Positions 24,748 to 37,200 of a DNA stretch of 64,000 bases are shown here, one piece after another. The position numbers and the translations under genes are program-made. The notes below the pieces were generated by a model, which saw only the letters and a program-made list of their open reading frames with translations, was not told where the DNA came from and did no database searches. How positions within the stretch are numbered: the stretch's first letter is position 1; every line of letters starts with the position of its first letter. Origin of the DNA: Paramacrobiotus metropolitanus. Taxonomy: Eukaryota > Tardigrada > Eutardigrada > Parachela > Macrobiotidae. The stretch is taken from positions 434,001 to 498,000 of the forward strand of contig NW_026570307.1 of the NCBI RefSeq assembly GCF_019649055.1, in the 5' to 3' direction.

Positions 24748-25602
24748 GATATTTACTCTTTTAGTGATGTAAAAAGTTGTCTGTTACCGGCATTTTGAAC
24801 GGAATTCGGCATCATAAGTACTGCATTTCACTCCTTAAATACAAAGCGTTTCCTGTATTTGCTAAATCGATTTAAATCAACGATGCCGGAGTTTTTGGAT
24901 GTGCAACTGTATCTGTAGCGTTTTGATTAGGAGCATATTAAATATCGTATCGGACGGACGAGTACAGTATTACAACAGCGTCCGCTAATTTAGTAATAAG
25001 TGCTGTGTATATGCTAGAATTTATGGTCATTCATACACATTTTGACAGTGATTTTTCTGCGCTAAGACTATCTCGCGTAACACACTCTACAATATTGTTT
25101 GCACACAATATTTTCTCAAGTACTTCAGTACAACAAAATATCCACGCAGATTCTCAAAGTTAGCCATGAACCAGATGTAGTTTCACTAATGCAGTAATGC
25201 TAACCATTTTCTCACCGTTAGTCTGTCATGATCAAACGCTAACGGCACTAACGAAAATGGTAGATAAGCTGTGCTTGCTTTTGCATGGTTGTTTAGCGAA
25301 AAATTATCGGCTGCTGCATATTACAACATTCAAAATCAGGAAACCCAAAATTACAAAAACTTGGCCGTTTAGGCAATAACCAGTTAGCAAATGCTAACAC
25401 CACTGTTGTCATTGCCGACGACTGGAACTTTTTGTGCGGATATTATTTTCTTTGTAGATACCAGCAACAACATGCCAATACTCGTGCATTATTCTTCGTA
25501 ATGGCGTATCCATGTACAAAATTTTTAACCGAAAAACAAAGGGAAACAAACACGAGAACAAAAATATTTACGAATAGAGACGTAAACTGTGTAAAAACGA
25601 AA
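24748..25602. other. convergent intergenic region NDUFB5 / SRPRB
   Basis: AT-rich 3' flanks of two convergent genes. The short plus-strand frame at 25197-25379 has no start context, splice partner or similarity I recognise. Nothing else is seen. Confidence 0.5.
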
Positions 25603-27449
25603 CTATGACAACGTTCTTAAAAACTCCACAACGCCGTTTATATCATCGCCCTCGTTTGACTCTTCGCTCCTGCAGATACATTTGCTGAACATGACTTTAT
25701 TTCCCGTTAACTGGGAAAATGCAAAATCTTTCTCCATCTTCCCTAAAAACTCGGCTTTGTTGCCTTTCTTCGTAGAGGGATTATATTTCGTAATACGAAT
25801 TGAATTCCTGAAAAAGAAAAAATAACCATCACAAGCTGACATACAAATTATAACTGTGAGCCCATTAAAAAACTGCCGGAACCTATTAGAGGAGGTAAAC
25901 TCACATTTCTTTTTCGAGTAACTCGTTTACGACATCAACATCCTTAGCCGCGACTTCATCTGCAAAACAAGAGTCATACCGTAGTTCGAACTCTGCACCG
26001 TACGATACGCATAAGTAAATTCATCCGTAATTCTGTGACGAATTTTTAAAAATCGTACTGTACATAATGCATGCCGATTTTCTCATTATGCTGATAGTAG
26101 TACTTCAAATATTCCACAATTAAAAACTTTATCATAGATTAAAATACGGGTCGCCTATTACCTTGCTTGTTGCACGCAATTAAAATGGGAATTTTCCGGC
26201 GCTGAATATCAGGATCAACCAGAATTCGATAGAGGATGCTTCAAGCAAAACCATTCCATGAAGTTCTGCTACCGCAAACCGTGAAAATCTATTTTCTTAC
26301 TCTGCACATTCTTGAGCGTCTTTTGCGATCGTCACGCTGTCCAGAACGAACACAATGCCCCTAAAAATTATTCTTCAAATAAAGACAACTACGCCAATGG
26401 CACAGCTAAATGGGAGTGACATGCATCAGTTTAATTAGAGGGCGTTTATTGCGAACTTACTTGCACAGTGCCTTGTTGCTTTCAAAGACATCCCATCGAA
26501 TTCGCTCAAATCCGGGAATATCTATAAGCTGCACTTCTCTTTTCTACAACAAGAAACAAAAATGATCATATTAACGCCCAAATAAGCATATTATATACGT
26601 ACTACGCGTCCATATGTGCATTACAATAATTTCAAATAATGGGCAGCAAAATCCAAAATGCTTGAATACTTAATATAAAACAGCACCTACTGCATGTACA
26701 TACATCGTACAGTAGCAGAGTAGCTGTAGATTAATTATCCATTTCATGATTACGAGCTACATCTGAAAGTGCAGCTCGATCACTTATTCATAATAACTCA
26801 TAACTGCAACAAACCGAACATTATAATATGAATTACAGTACTTTAACGTACAACCATAAATTATTCAGAAAAAACTAAAAACTACAGGAAAGCAGAGCTC
26901 AATCCACCAGTTCTTTCTGTCAAGAAATAGTTTTGAAAAACTAAATTTTTTGTTGGGTATATTTGGTGCTTACCGTTTCTTTTGGGAACAAATTCTTAGT
27001 CCAACCGATATTTTTTATGAGAGACGAGACTGTCAGGACGTTGCGATCTTGTGTCAACTGTAACATAAACCATTCGTAGGAGACACGAAGGTAGTAAGCA
27101 GGCACTACTCTAAAATGTTCGCAGACTGGCGACGTACCTTAGCAAACAATGTTGTTTTTCCGGCGCCATTTCTTCCCATGAGTAGAACAAACTGGAGCTT
27201 GTGGGATTGCTTTCGTATAAGATAATAAACTAAAACAAGCCAGCACAAAAAATTCCTATAATCGTTCTAAGAGTGTAATAAGTAATAACACATCTAACAG
27301 ATGTGGCGAATTCTGGAATCTTACGGCTTACAGATGAGCACAGCAATTCCAACCAGCGAGAGAACACCAACAACAATGAAGAGCGCGGATGAATCCGTGT
27401 CGGAATAATTATCCAGTGGTTTACTCGTTACACCGCCGGACTTCGACAT
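25603..27449 (-). CDS. SRPRB: signal recognition particle receptor subunit beta, eight exons
   Basis: Membrane-anchored GTPase that holds SRP-receptor alpha at the ER during cotranslational targeting. Exons 27449-27332, 27229-27138, 27057-26974, 26543-26461, 26360-26301, 26238-26162, 25959-25905 and 25807-25603 join in frame to 257 residues (human 271). A short lumenal/N-terminal tail precedes the membrane span (SALFIVVGVLSLVGIAVLIF). The G domain follows: G1 MGRNGAGKTTLF, G3 IDIPGFERIR, GIVFVLDSV, and G4 ILIACNKQDE. The C-terminus KCICRSEESNEGDDINGVVEFLRTLS matches the family's closing helix. Several exons are under 90 bp, which is why no long frame appears over the locus. Confidence 0.9.
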
Positions 27450-27993
27450 GTTGTCGACGATTGCGGAAAAAGGGATTTGTTACAAAAAATTTGGTTAACA
27501 ACACTCCACAGCTGGCATATGTTGCTAATTGCGCCGACGTGGAGCTCGTTCGCGGTAAATAAATTCTCGCGATGACGAAAGCACTGGGCTGGTCGTTATT
27601 TTTACGGGCTACCTGGATACCGGAAATCCACGACAACAGCCAACTAGAAATAATGACTTAATGGTAAACGAAACAAAACTGGTAGTGCAGACACCGTTAC
27701 CCTGTACACCCTCGATATTATTTCTTTTTTGTTTTAAAAATTTTGTTGTGACTTTTTCCGTCCTGTTACTCTCGCGCGAAGTTTTGTGACTTGGATTTGT
27801 CTGTCATCATTTTTACCTTTTTTTATGCTGAAGTTTTCGTACATCTGTTGCCCTTGGTAAGGTTTCTGTTGAGATTCCCACATATTTCTCAGCGGGTGGA
27901 CTGTGTCAAGGGCCTGTTCTCTAAGACACTGCGGTTTCCATTTCATCGTAGTTTTCCTTTTCCTACAGTCTTTTCGTCAGTTTTCGATCCATA
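27450..27993. promoter_or_regulatory. divergent promoter region SRPRB / GTF2F1
   Basis: 544 bp between opposite start codons. A strong pyrimidine tract ending in cctacag at 27961-27967, about 27 nt before the GTF2F1 ATG, looks like a splice acceptor for a 5' noncoding exon or leader. Confidence 0.5.
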
Positions 27994-30900
27994 ATGTCGG
28001 CAAGCACGAAAACTCCGGCCACTACTAAACCTCCTTCGAATGCGAGCACTCCAGCTTCTTCACAGTCACAAGCGTCTGGGTCCTCGATGCCGTCGTCCCA
28101 GTCGAATGCTAATACGAAAACTTTCGAGCTGCGGGTGCCGAAGTAAGTGTTAAAATTATGTGCTGAGCTTTGACTTCCGTTTTGCTGCTTGCCCAGCTTG
28201 CGCTTTTTAACTTTGCTCTGCCAGGCGAAATTCGTATCTGTATTGGTATTTTTTAGCGGTATTGGTATTATGGAATTTTTTTCAGGAAGCATGATCGGAA
28301 AGTTTTTGTGGCCAAATTCAGCAACACTCTCGGGATCGATTTCGCTACCTGGAAAAAGGTACGAATCAGATTAATTAAGTGTACGAATCAGATTAATTAA
28401 GTGACACTGTGACAGTACTTATCCAGTCGATTTGCTCATCATACAATAATGCACAGTGTTCTTATGGTAGTTTTGTTATTCAGAATTGTAGCTGACAATG
28501 AGTTCGATTTTAAACGGACTTACGGAACAAGAAAATAATAAGGCCACTTATTTGATGTCGCTTTTTTTTAAAATTTGTATATAGAACGCGCCAGAATTTG
28601 CAAAGGAAAAGCGCGTTACAGAAGATGTGACGAAAACTGAAGAAGATGAGAAAGCAGCACCGAAAGTTGGCGCTGGCAGCGAATTCGGTAAAGAGAAGCG
28701 TGATGAAGCAAGAAAACGGCGATTTACCCGCCGCGCAGGCAATGAAGATTCTCCTTGGATCATGACGGACACTTCGTCGCAGAAGAAGTAGGTACAGTTC
28801 GTAATGGTGTTACCGTAACACTTTTACGTATGGGAGATTGGAAATTAAATCAGTTGTTCCACTGCTGTTTTTTTTCTACTTTTACGTTTTATTCTGACTG
28901 CTGTGGTGTTTTTGTTTTCCTCTTACCATCCATTTTTTTTGTCCGTCTTCTCCACACTTTCACATTATTTCTTATTATCCTGAATCGCACAGGTGTTTTC
29001 TGAAACTGTATTTTGGTTTTTCACTTAATCGTTTACCACACAGAAAATTGATAACGTTTCGTTGAACATTTGTGGTGTATTTTAGGTACAAAGGCACACG
29101 GGAAGGTGGCGTGCAGGACAATTCGTCCTACTATGTGTTTTCCACAACTGGTGGTGTGATTGAAGCATATCCGATCTCTGAGTGGTATACGTTTGTTCCT
29201 GTACAGCGCTATAAAGCACTGGATGCTGAAGAAGCGGAAGAAGCCTTTGGAAAGTAAGTATTTGCTTGTTAGAAGAAGTTGTGCAACCTGTAAATTGTTT
29301 TTGTAATGCTGCTGTCCGATATTGCTTTTCGCACTATTTATGTACTCTATAGTGTATATACAGCAATGTGACGTTATTAATAGATATGTTTGATTTCTAG
29401 GCGTGACAAAGTGTTCAATTACTTCAATCTCATGTATAAGAAACGTCTCGGGAAGAACGAAGAGGGGAAGAAGAAGGAACCGGCGAAGGAAGTGCGGCAG
29501 CCAGCGGGCCTGTTCGCGGTGCACGCTCCAAGCTGGTATGAGTGATTACAATGATTACAGCGAGAATTTACGTAATTATAAAATTCACATAATGCTGCAG
29601 TAATTCTAACGAGTGGGCGGGTATTACCGTATAAAAAATTTATGGTTAGTGAAACTCCATGTTTTTCGGTAGAAAATTAGCGATGGTGATGACGATCTGA
29701 TGCCAGGTGAAATGTCAGATTCGGATGAGGAAGGTGCAGCAGGAGACACCGAAGCTATTTCAGGAGGTTAGTAAGATTGTCCGCAGCGTTTGTGCTGAAG
29801 TATGCTTTTATCCATCTTACGAAAACTGGGCCTCTAGAAATTTTTCCGTTTCCTTAATGGTTATGTCAGTCATGATTGGCTTTCTTTATAATCCTCTTCT
29901 TTAACACTCACAGTAATCGAAATCCCTTCAAATTTTCCAATTTGTCCCCTCTTGCGTGACGTATGCTTTGCGTCTCCTGTGTCTTCATTGTTCAGTTTAA
30001 AGAATTTTTGTTGCTGTAAAAGTTAAATGATTGTTACTTTTGTTATACAGTAAATTCGGTTCTTAAAACTGTGGGCATTGGTACTCGTAATTAGATAAGC
30101 GCGTATCTATAGACGTGACACATTAGTAAATATGTAAGTACTGTAATAACGATAAGCTAATAATAACCGCATGTGTATGTTTAGACGCCAAGAAAGGTAA
30201 AAAAGGCAAAGCCAAACCCAAGAAAGAACCGAAGAAATCGCGAAAGCACAAAGAAGGGGATGAAGAAGATGGAGAGCCAGCGGAAGAGAGTGATGACGGT
30301 GATTATGAAGATCGGGAAGTGGATTACGAATCTTCAGCGGAATCTGAGTAAGCGAGTTTAACTGAGTTAGTTAACAATATCCCGTATTCCTCGAAATGCT
30401 GTTCAACAGAGTTGATGATCTGGATCGAGCATTGGAAGATATCGCTTTGAAGGGTGTTGATGAGGAAGTCGCAGAAATGGAAGATGACGACGACGATGAC
30501 GAGGAGAAGGAAGAAGGCGAAAAAGATAAAGCGGACGGAACTGGTGACGATAACGGTAATTTGATTTTTTACCGTCACTCTTTTGTATTTTGGGATGATT
30601 AATTTCGTTCTTGGGTCTGTTTACATAGCTGGTTCGGAAAGTGACAATGAGGAAGAGGATTTCGATGCGATGGCCGACTCTGTTTTGCCTGCAGCGGTAA
30701 AGCTTTCGTATCTGTAAAGATGGAAACGATCAACTTTTTTCGCCTCGTAGTTTAATGATAAAACGTGATCACGAGTGAAAGTGTAGACTTAGGCATGAAT
30801 GGAGTAATTTGTAATTTTGTACTATTTAATTTCGGAAACTAGTGAATCTAATTGTAAAGCAAACAGGGCATTTCGAATAGATGATCAGGGACATTCAGGG

Positions 30901-31836
30901 TAGCAATGTTTCGTATAGAGGAAGATCGACAGTGTGGAAACTGTCGCTGGCGCTGCCAGTGGATCTGGATCAGCGACACGCATTACCAAGGAGCCCCAGG
31001 GTGTGGCCAGCGCGACTGGGAAAGGTATGCTTCCGCGAACTGGGTTTTTAGCGGTGCATTCTGCAATGTAATTTTTATACGATTTAGGCAAGCGTAAACT
31101 GGAAAGCGAATCACCGGCCACTGCCAGTAAACGTGGAAAAGGTGCTAGCGGCCCGGCTACGACTCCTGACGGGTAAATTCATATTAAATAAAATGTTGTA
31201 GTTAAAATAGTATCTGATTAAAAATTGTTTTACTAAAGATTTTTGAAACATGTCTCCTAGTTAGAGTTGCATTCGTTACAGTTACAAGCTTGTCTTTACA
31301 AAAACTTTGTGCGTCGCACTTTGCATGTGCACCTGTTTTGTTGGTTGTCTTGAAAACCGTTTACACTTCGGACTAAGTAGCACGGTAATAATAGGCGTCA
31401 TACTGCGAGTCTACGATAATTTTGCATAATACTAAATGCATACGAAGTTGCTGTTGTAATAACGCGAGTTTTTTTATGAAACGGGGGCTGGTAATGTTGT
31501 ATGTCGTTTATGTAGAGTTATGAGAATTAATTCCTTCGTTATGTTTTGTACGTTACGTTGGCTACGTTTCGTGGCTGTATGGATGAACTTTTACTAATTT
31601 TTAGAGTAGCGGTTTTGGAAATTGTTCTGCATTGTTTGTGTAGAAAACTGGAAGCATACATTCGGTCTTATCTTATCCGAAAGCCTCTGACTTCCAAGGA
31701 GCTCCTCAAGAAATTGGTCACTAAGCACGGGATTCGACCTGAGGATTTGAAAAGTCGTCTGGGCGAAATTATTAAACGGCTCAATCCTGAAAAGACGAAT
31801 ATCAACGGGAAGTTGTACATGCATTTGAAGAGCTGA
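27994..31836 (+). CDS. GTF2F1: TFIIF subunit alpha (RAP74), twelve exons
   Basis: General transcription factor that binds RNA polymerase II and stabilises the initiation complex. Exons 27994-28142, 28286-28358, 28585-28787, 29086-29253, 29401-29535, 29681-29766, 30185-30347, 30410-30555, 30629-30696, 30919-31024, 31088-31172 and 31644-31836 hold frame throughout, giving 524 residues (human 517). The N-terminal dimerisation barrel includes FELRVPK, FATWKK, GAGSEFGKEKRDEARKRRF and GGVQDNSSYYVFSTTGGVIEAYP. A long charged linker follows (poly-Lys, poly-Asp, GDYEDREVDYESSAES). The C-terminal winged helix is KLEAYIRSYLIRKPLTSKELLKKL with IIKRLNPEKTNINGKLYMHLKS. The exon 5/6 and 9/10 junctions lie in low-complexity sequence and are the least certain. 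Confidence 0.93.
28359..28402 (+). repeat. perfect 22-nt tandem duplication at GTF2F1 intron 2 donor
   Basis: The 22-mer that begins with the donor site gtacga at the end of exon 2 is repeated exactly and immediately (28359-28380, 28381-28402), so the intron starts with two identical donor sequences in tandem. Confidence 0.95.
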
Positions 31837-32160
31837 TCTGTGATGGCATGTTGATTGACTAACACTCTTGGAGTTGTGGTTGATTGATGGTGATGGAGTA
31901 GCGATGTTGTGAATGTGAATTGGTTTGAGTTTTTTTCAGCGTTGATTATTGTATAAATTAATTATTCGGATACGAAAAAGTGTCTGCATTCAAGTAATAA
32001 GTACATGAATGATAACGCATCTCCGAAATTTTGTTCCATCTCACATGTTGAATAAAATAAAAACACCTCATAATGGGATCCAAATGTGTTATAAAATATG
32101 TACATTGTACCACAAATCTTAACCACAAGTTGTTCAAATAACACAAAAATTTATGTAATC

Positions 32161-32211
32161 TTGCACCAACCGTTGGTGCAAAATTACAAGATTTGCGTTG
32201 GTGACCAACGC
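32161..32211. repeat. two adjacent perfect hairpins sharing stem sequence
   Basis: ttgcaccaac-c-gttggtgcaa (32161-32181) and gcgttggt-g-accaacgc (32195-32211) are perfect inverted repeats 13 bp apart. Both stems contain ACCAAC/GTTGGT, so the four arms can also pair crosswise. They lie between the 3' ends of GTF2F1 and the minus-strand gene at 32248. A role in 3'-end formation is possible but unproven. Confidence 0.8.
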
Positions 32212-32247
32212 ATCGAACCTACAACGAAAATTCTGTAACTGCGGCGC

Positions 32248-32677
32248 TTACGCACGCTTCATCTTGGCAGCTCGTTGATTTCGGACAAACCGCTGGAGTT
32301 TCGCGGCGCACGAATTCAAGTCGCGTTCCATACGACGCCACCTCTTTTCATCCTTCTGCAATCTGGCCTTGCGACGCTGTTGGTCTTTTATGCGATCTTT
32401 CATCCTTGGTCGTCGAGCCTTTGGAACGATTTCCTTCACTTCGTTACGAACCTCAGCCAAGAGCATTTCTAGCTCAGCCAGAGCCTGGACACGCTCTTCT
32501 TCTTCCTTGCGCATTTGGGCTTGAAACTGAAAAAAAGGGTCAAAATGTTAACAGCAAGGCCGTAACAGAATGTAAAACCTACGGTAGCAAACGCCAAACA
32601 GCAGTACCAGACGTTAAACTTACCGCTGCCAGTGCCTTCCGACTGATTTCTTGCAGCTCCTCCCAATCCGCCATCAT
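32248..32677 (-). CDS. small basic coiled-coil protein, unrecognised, two exons
   Basis: Exons 32677-32624 and 32526-32248 join in phase 0 to 110 residues starting MMADWEELQEISRKALAA. The protein is almost wholly charged helix: a Glu-rich first half (KEEEERVQALAELEMLLAEV) and a very basic second half (PRMKDRIKDQQRRKARLQKDEKRWRRMERD), ending AAKMKRA. There are no membrane segments and no signal peptide. The clean GT-AG junction, ATG context and head-to-head position with another gene argue that it is real. The basic tail would suit nucleic-acid or ribosome binding, but I recognise no family. The second ATG at 32674 is an equally possible start. Confidence 0.7.
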
Positions 32678-33165
32678 TATACAGCAAAACAAATGAAACG
32701 GGATCGTGCAATGTGGGATACGGAAACCAAACAAATCGAATTAGACCAAACCGATCAACGGCGAAACTTGATTTCAAAGGTCAAAGGAATTTGAAAACCC
32801 TCACGGATGGTTAGCGGACGTAGCCTGTGCGCAATCACCGCGCATATACAGTAATTTTGCGCGCACGGAGGCGGTGTTTAATCAAGCAGGGAGAACCAGT
32901 GTCGAGCCAATATGAGTCGGCATGCAAGTGAATATCATATGTAGATGATAATTTTAGATGCGCAAGCGACAAATGGCCTGTTCTTCCTATCTGGTGAATT
33001 GCACTGGAGCCCAAACTTTACGCGTAACCCGCCAAATCTTGCGTCATCGGAAAACTTTCTTGCGGCTGGCGTACATACGACTCGTAGTAATAACATCTCC
33101 CTAATCCCTACGAACATTCAACATTTTGATTACAGTGTTTTCTAATATCTGAGTCTCTGGAAGAA
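32678..33165. promoter_or_regulatory. divergent promoter region of two small coiled-coil genes
   Basis: 488 bp between opposite start codons, with no TATA box recognised. tgattacag at 33128-33136 resembles a splice acceptor upstream of the plus-strand ATG. Confidence 0.4.
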
Positions 33166-33760
33166 ATGGATCCCATGGAAGAGGAGCAGGCAGTTAAGGA
33201 GAAAAATATCACCACATTAATGGATAGTTTCGGACGCGCTTTGCTAAAAAGCCCAGGAAGCCGGCACTTACATTCACTTGTCCGGGCCGCAGGTGCAGAG
33301 ATGGGCGGCACTGGTCAACATGGTAAAGTTTCTTTGTAGTTTATATTCGTACCTAGAATGTGATCATCATCCGGGCCTGTAACTGTTCTAGTGGAACAAC
33401 GTGCGATCGATGACCGAAGATTTAAAGTGGTCTCAGAAGTCCCAAAAAGAGCTTTCCGGAAATTCGAAGGAAATAGTTAACCACTTTAAGACTGAAGCCG
33501 CCAAGTGGAAAGGGGCTGTTAAACCCTTGAAGACGCAAGTGGCAAATGTGAATGCGGAGTTCCGGCGATTGACAGAAGAAAACCGTCAGCTTAAAAAAGA
33601 CGCTACTCAGAAATCGGGATCTGACGCCCGCATGAAAAAGAAAATGGGAAAATTGTCTGCACTGGCACAGAAATTCAGCGTAACCTTGGATTCGATGGAC
33701 GCAGATATGAACTCTGAAGTTAGTCAAAAACAACCTAAAAAGCGCCGACAACCACAATGA
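33166..33760 (+). CDS. coiled-coil protein, unrecognised, two exons (junction uncertain)
   Basis: Exon 1 (33166-33322) starts MDPMEEEQAVKEKNITTLMDSFGRALLKSP and ends phase 1 at a gtaaag donor. Exon 2 contains the frame KWSQKSQKELSGNSKEIVNHFKTEAAKWKG...KRRQPQ, ending at 33760. The best-looking acceptor (ttctag, exon from 33392) would shift frame and stop early. The acceptor at 33419, lacking a pyrimidine tract, gives a continuous frame (exon from 33420). The result is a helical heptad-rich protein of about 165 residues with a basic C-terminus (KQPKKRRQPQ). Nothing in it identifies a family. A frame-correcting sequence error or a missed micro-exon could also explain the junction. Confidence 0.6.
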
Positions 33761-34249
33761 TATCTATTGGATCTGAGTCCGTTGAGACCATGGTTGTATA
33801 ACTTGTACAGCGCATGTTTTACTCAGTAGTTGTTTTCGATTTGTGCGGCAATAAATGAATTTCTGAATCTCCTCTGGGGTTTGGTTTCAGCTAATGTGTC
33901 AACGTGTAGGAAAGTATTCTCTGTCAAAACCGCAGATGCAGTACGTAAAGAGCAACTACTCATAAAATTAATCAGTAGGTCACAAGTCAGTAAAACATCT
34001 ACCAACAGAATACCAGTGCGATATAAGTTTACAAAAAGTTTATAACTTTACAAACTATTTAATTGAACTTTTTAAAAACCCTTACGGTACTTTTTCACCA
34101 AATCGAGAAACAACAACAGTGTTACAGACTAGCGCACCAGAAAAAAACCTTTTAATATTGCGAAACATTTGGCACATTTCCATTAGACTAACAATAAGTA
34201 AACAGTTTGTTTGATTTCCGAACAACTTTCGAATTACAGTACCACAATA

Positions 34250-37200
34250 TCATACCAGTTGCGAAAGTTGCTTCTCGAGCTGTTTAATGTCTTGTATCGG
34301 CGCTCCACACGCGAAGTTTCTGCACATATGAACACTGGCCGCATCGGATGATCCCGCGGCCACAAAAGTGGCGGGGTCGTTCATCAGCGGTTTCAAAACC
34401 TCCACATTTTCCTTGTCCATCAGCACCGAACATTTAAACGGTAAATATGCGCGCTGAACAGTCGCTATCATTTCCTGAATCTTTGGATCACGTCGTTCTC
34501 CGCAAATCACAATCTAACGAAATAATGCATTACTTTGGTGCATTTGCGTTATTAAACAATTGTCAGACTGTAAAAGTAACGATTTCATCGCGATAACAAA
34601 TTTCCAGAACTAATCCAAAAGGCAACCAAGCAGTTCTTTTCAAGCGCGCACTCACCTGAATGGGACTGTGTAAATGAAACATCAATGCCGATACCATTTC
34701 CGGTACCGCACGGGGAATCTTCTCGAAACGATCACTGAAGACCAGAAACATGCGCACTGCTTTCTTTTTCCAGTCATCGTTATCGAATATTAGAGATAGG
34801 CGCAATAAGTTGGATAAGGACACTGAATTTGGCGACGGCTCCGCTCCGTCTGATTCTGTAATGCGAACCAAGATCAGAACAAACCAGTAAAAACATTCGG
34901 TGCATAATTTAAAATTTCTGTAGTATCTCCATTTTGCAATAAAACAACACGTTCTGCTTTTACGTCAACTTTCGCTTAATTTTGCGCAATGCGGTACTCG
35001 TAAAAAATGTACGAAGTTATGCACAACACATTCATTCAGTAACATACTGGACACTGACCAAGGTACTCTATAAACCACGAAAACAAATATAAAAAACATC
35101 GAGAAAACAAAACAGCAGCTACTAGCATTTCCCAGATTTACCGTGATACTAGCGTAATCCGACTAACCTTCTTTTAAGCGCAACAATAGTGTTTTGTCTC
35201 CTGAATGCGAGGAAAAGTATCCCCCATCATCTGTATCCCAGAACAGTTCATCCTGCTTGCGCTGCAACGTGAATGCCCATCGCAGGTATTCAGGCCGGAA
35301 CGATGCTTCGTACAGGTCAAGTAAACCACGAATAAAACAGGCGTAATCTTCACAGAATCCTTCGATGGGCTGATTTCTATACAACATAATTCTTCCGTTA
35401 TAATGACTGTGGAAAACAGGTTTGTGCATTCCATACATTTGAGAAGGAGCCGATTCACTTTTGTACACGCTGTGCAACAGAATCTCCTTTTCCTTATTGA
35501 ATAAATACTGTTCCACAAAGGACGCAATTTGTTTGGCTTTAGACAGTATCGACTCGTCTTGCAGGGCCTAAAAATTATATTCACAATATCAACTATCGAA
35601 AAACAGGCAATAATACAAACGTTAACATTCTAATTAAGATCTACATGTATTTCGCTTTCGCCGATGTACTCGTAATATCATTCTCGCAAGTACGAAGCAC
35701 ACTATTACCCGCATTTGTCCCTGAAATCCTTCTATACAGCAGCAATCAACAATCGTATTGCACATTGTGCACAACGGCTATACAGTACTGTACAATCAAT
35801 CTTTAACAACTACAGCGGTAAGAGCTTTATTTGCATGAGTACTTACTAAAGTAGTTTCTATGACGTTTTTGACAATAATAATAGCGTTTTTTATAATGGA
35901 CAGAATAGTACAACGTTTTTACCTGAGCAGCTTTACTCAGTCCGCTAAGCATCAACCCGTTCCAAGCTGTTATCATCTTATCATCCAGATGTGGCCGTGG
36001 ACGCCGACAGCGAATATCAAAGAGCACTTTCCGGCTATCCTCCAAAATATCAACCACTTGTTGATTGGAAAGACCGAAGTGTTCGGCTAATTCGTGCACA
36101 CTGTGTCGGATTATTAGAACATTTTGATTTCGAAGTTCATCATGCGGATCCTAGAAGCCGACGCACCAATTCAATAATCCGGATCAGTATGATAATAACT
36201 GTTATTGCAAAGATTGAAACTAAACTGAATAATGTCAAAAATAAAAGATACTAGCAATATTATATTGTTTCCAAGTGAATGTACACGTTCATCTTAAAAG
36301 ACGGCAAAACTTATAGCAAAGATGTCATGTATAAAGTATACGTAATACGCTGTACGGTAACTGCACAAGATGAAAGCATTTAAAGTAGGATTTCGAACAA
36401 AGGTTCCACCGACCACCTACCCGAATCCAATCGTAAACAGCAGAAAGCTAATTATTTTATGTCTACTCGTAGACATTGCCTAACCGACTCACTTGATGTG
36501 GATCTACATTTCCCTTTTTCTGGACATCAAACCGACGCTTAAAAATTTCTGCACGGGTAATTTGGCCCGTCGATGTTAGCACCGTTTCGGAAAGCGCTTT
36601 ATCAATTTCGTCATGCGTCCAAACATAAAACGCTCCTTCTTTCTTATGACCAGTTCCATCTGGTGGAAGGGAATCCGCATCTTCGGCTGAGTAAATTCCC
36701 CGCTCTAAATCGTTAAGCATGAAGTCAGTATTCAGTAAATACAGAAAAATTTGAAAGGCAATAAAACAACTTCGCGCTTTCCACCGTATAACGTACAAGG
36801 AAAACATATAAAAATCAGATTAGAAATTAATTACATTACCGGATCTGTCATATCTCGCGAAATATACTCCACAATATTCCGGGCAATTTCCGCATATGCC
36901 GGATTTTTTGAGAGCTGAAAAAATACGAGTAGCATCATTGGAATTTTCGAACAATACCTAATTGTACACCGGCAAACTGAACCTATGCAAAAGCGCATCA
37001 CGAGATATGTCGTAATCACAAATAAAAGATTTCAACTTACGGATGGATTCTATAAAACAGATTCGCTGTACCTGAAAAGCTTCGATATATGACGATAAAA
37101 GCTGAGCGTTATCATACAGCATTTTCTCGAAATGTGGCACATGCCAGTTTCCATCCGTAGAATAACGATGAAATCCCTGAAAACAATGCAAGAAAGAATA

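Noticed and set aside
32161-32230. tRNA-like gene
   Set aside because: ggttcga occurs on the minus strand next to the hairpins, but there is no acceptor stem, D-arm or anticodon arm in cloverleaf order.
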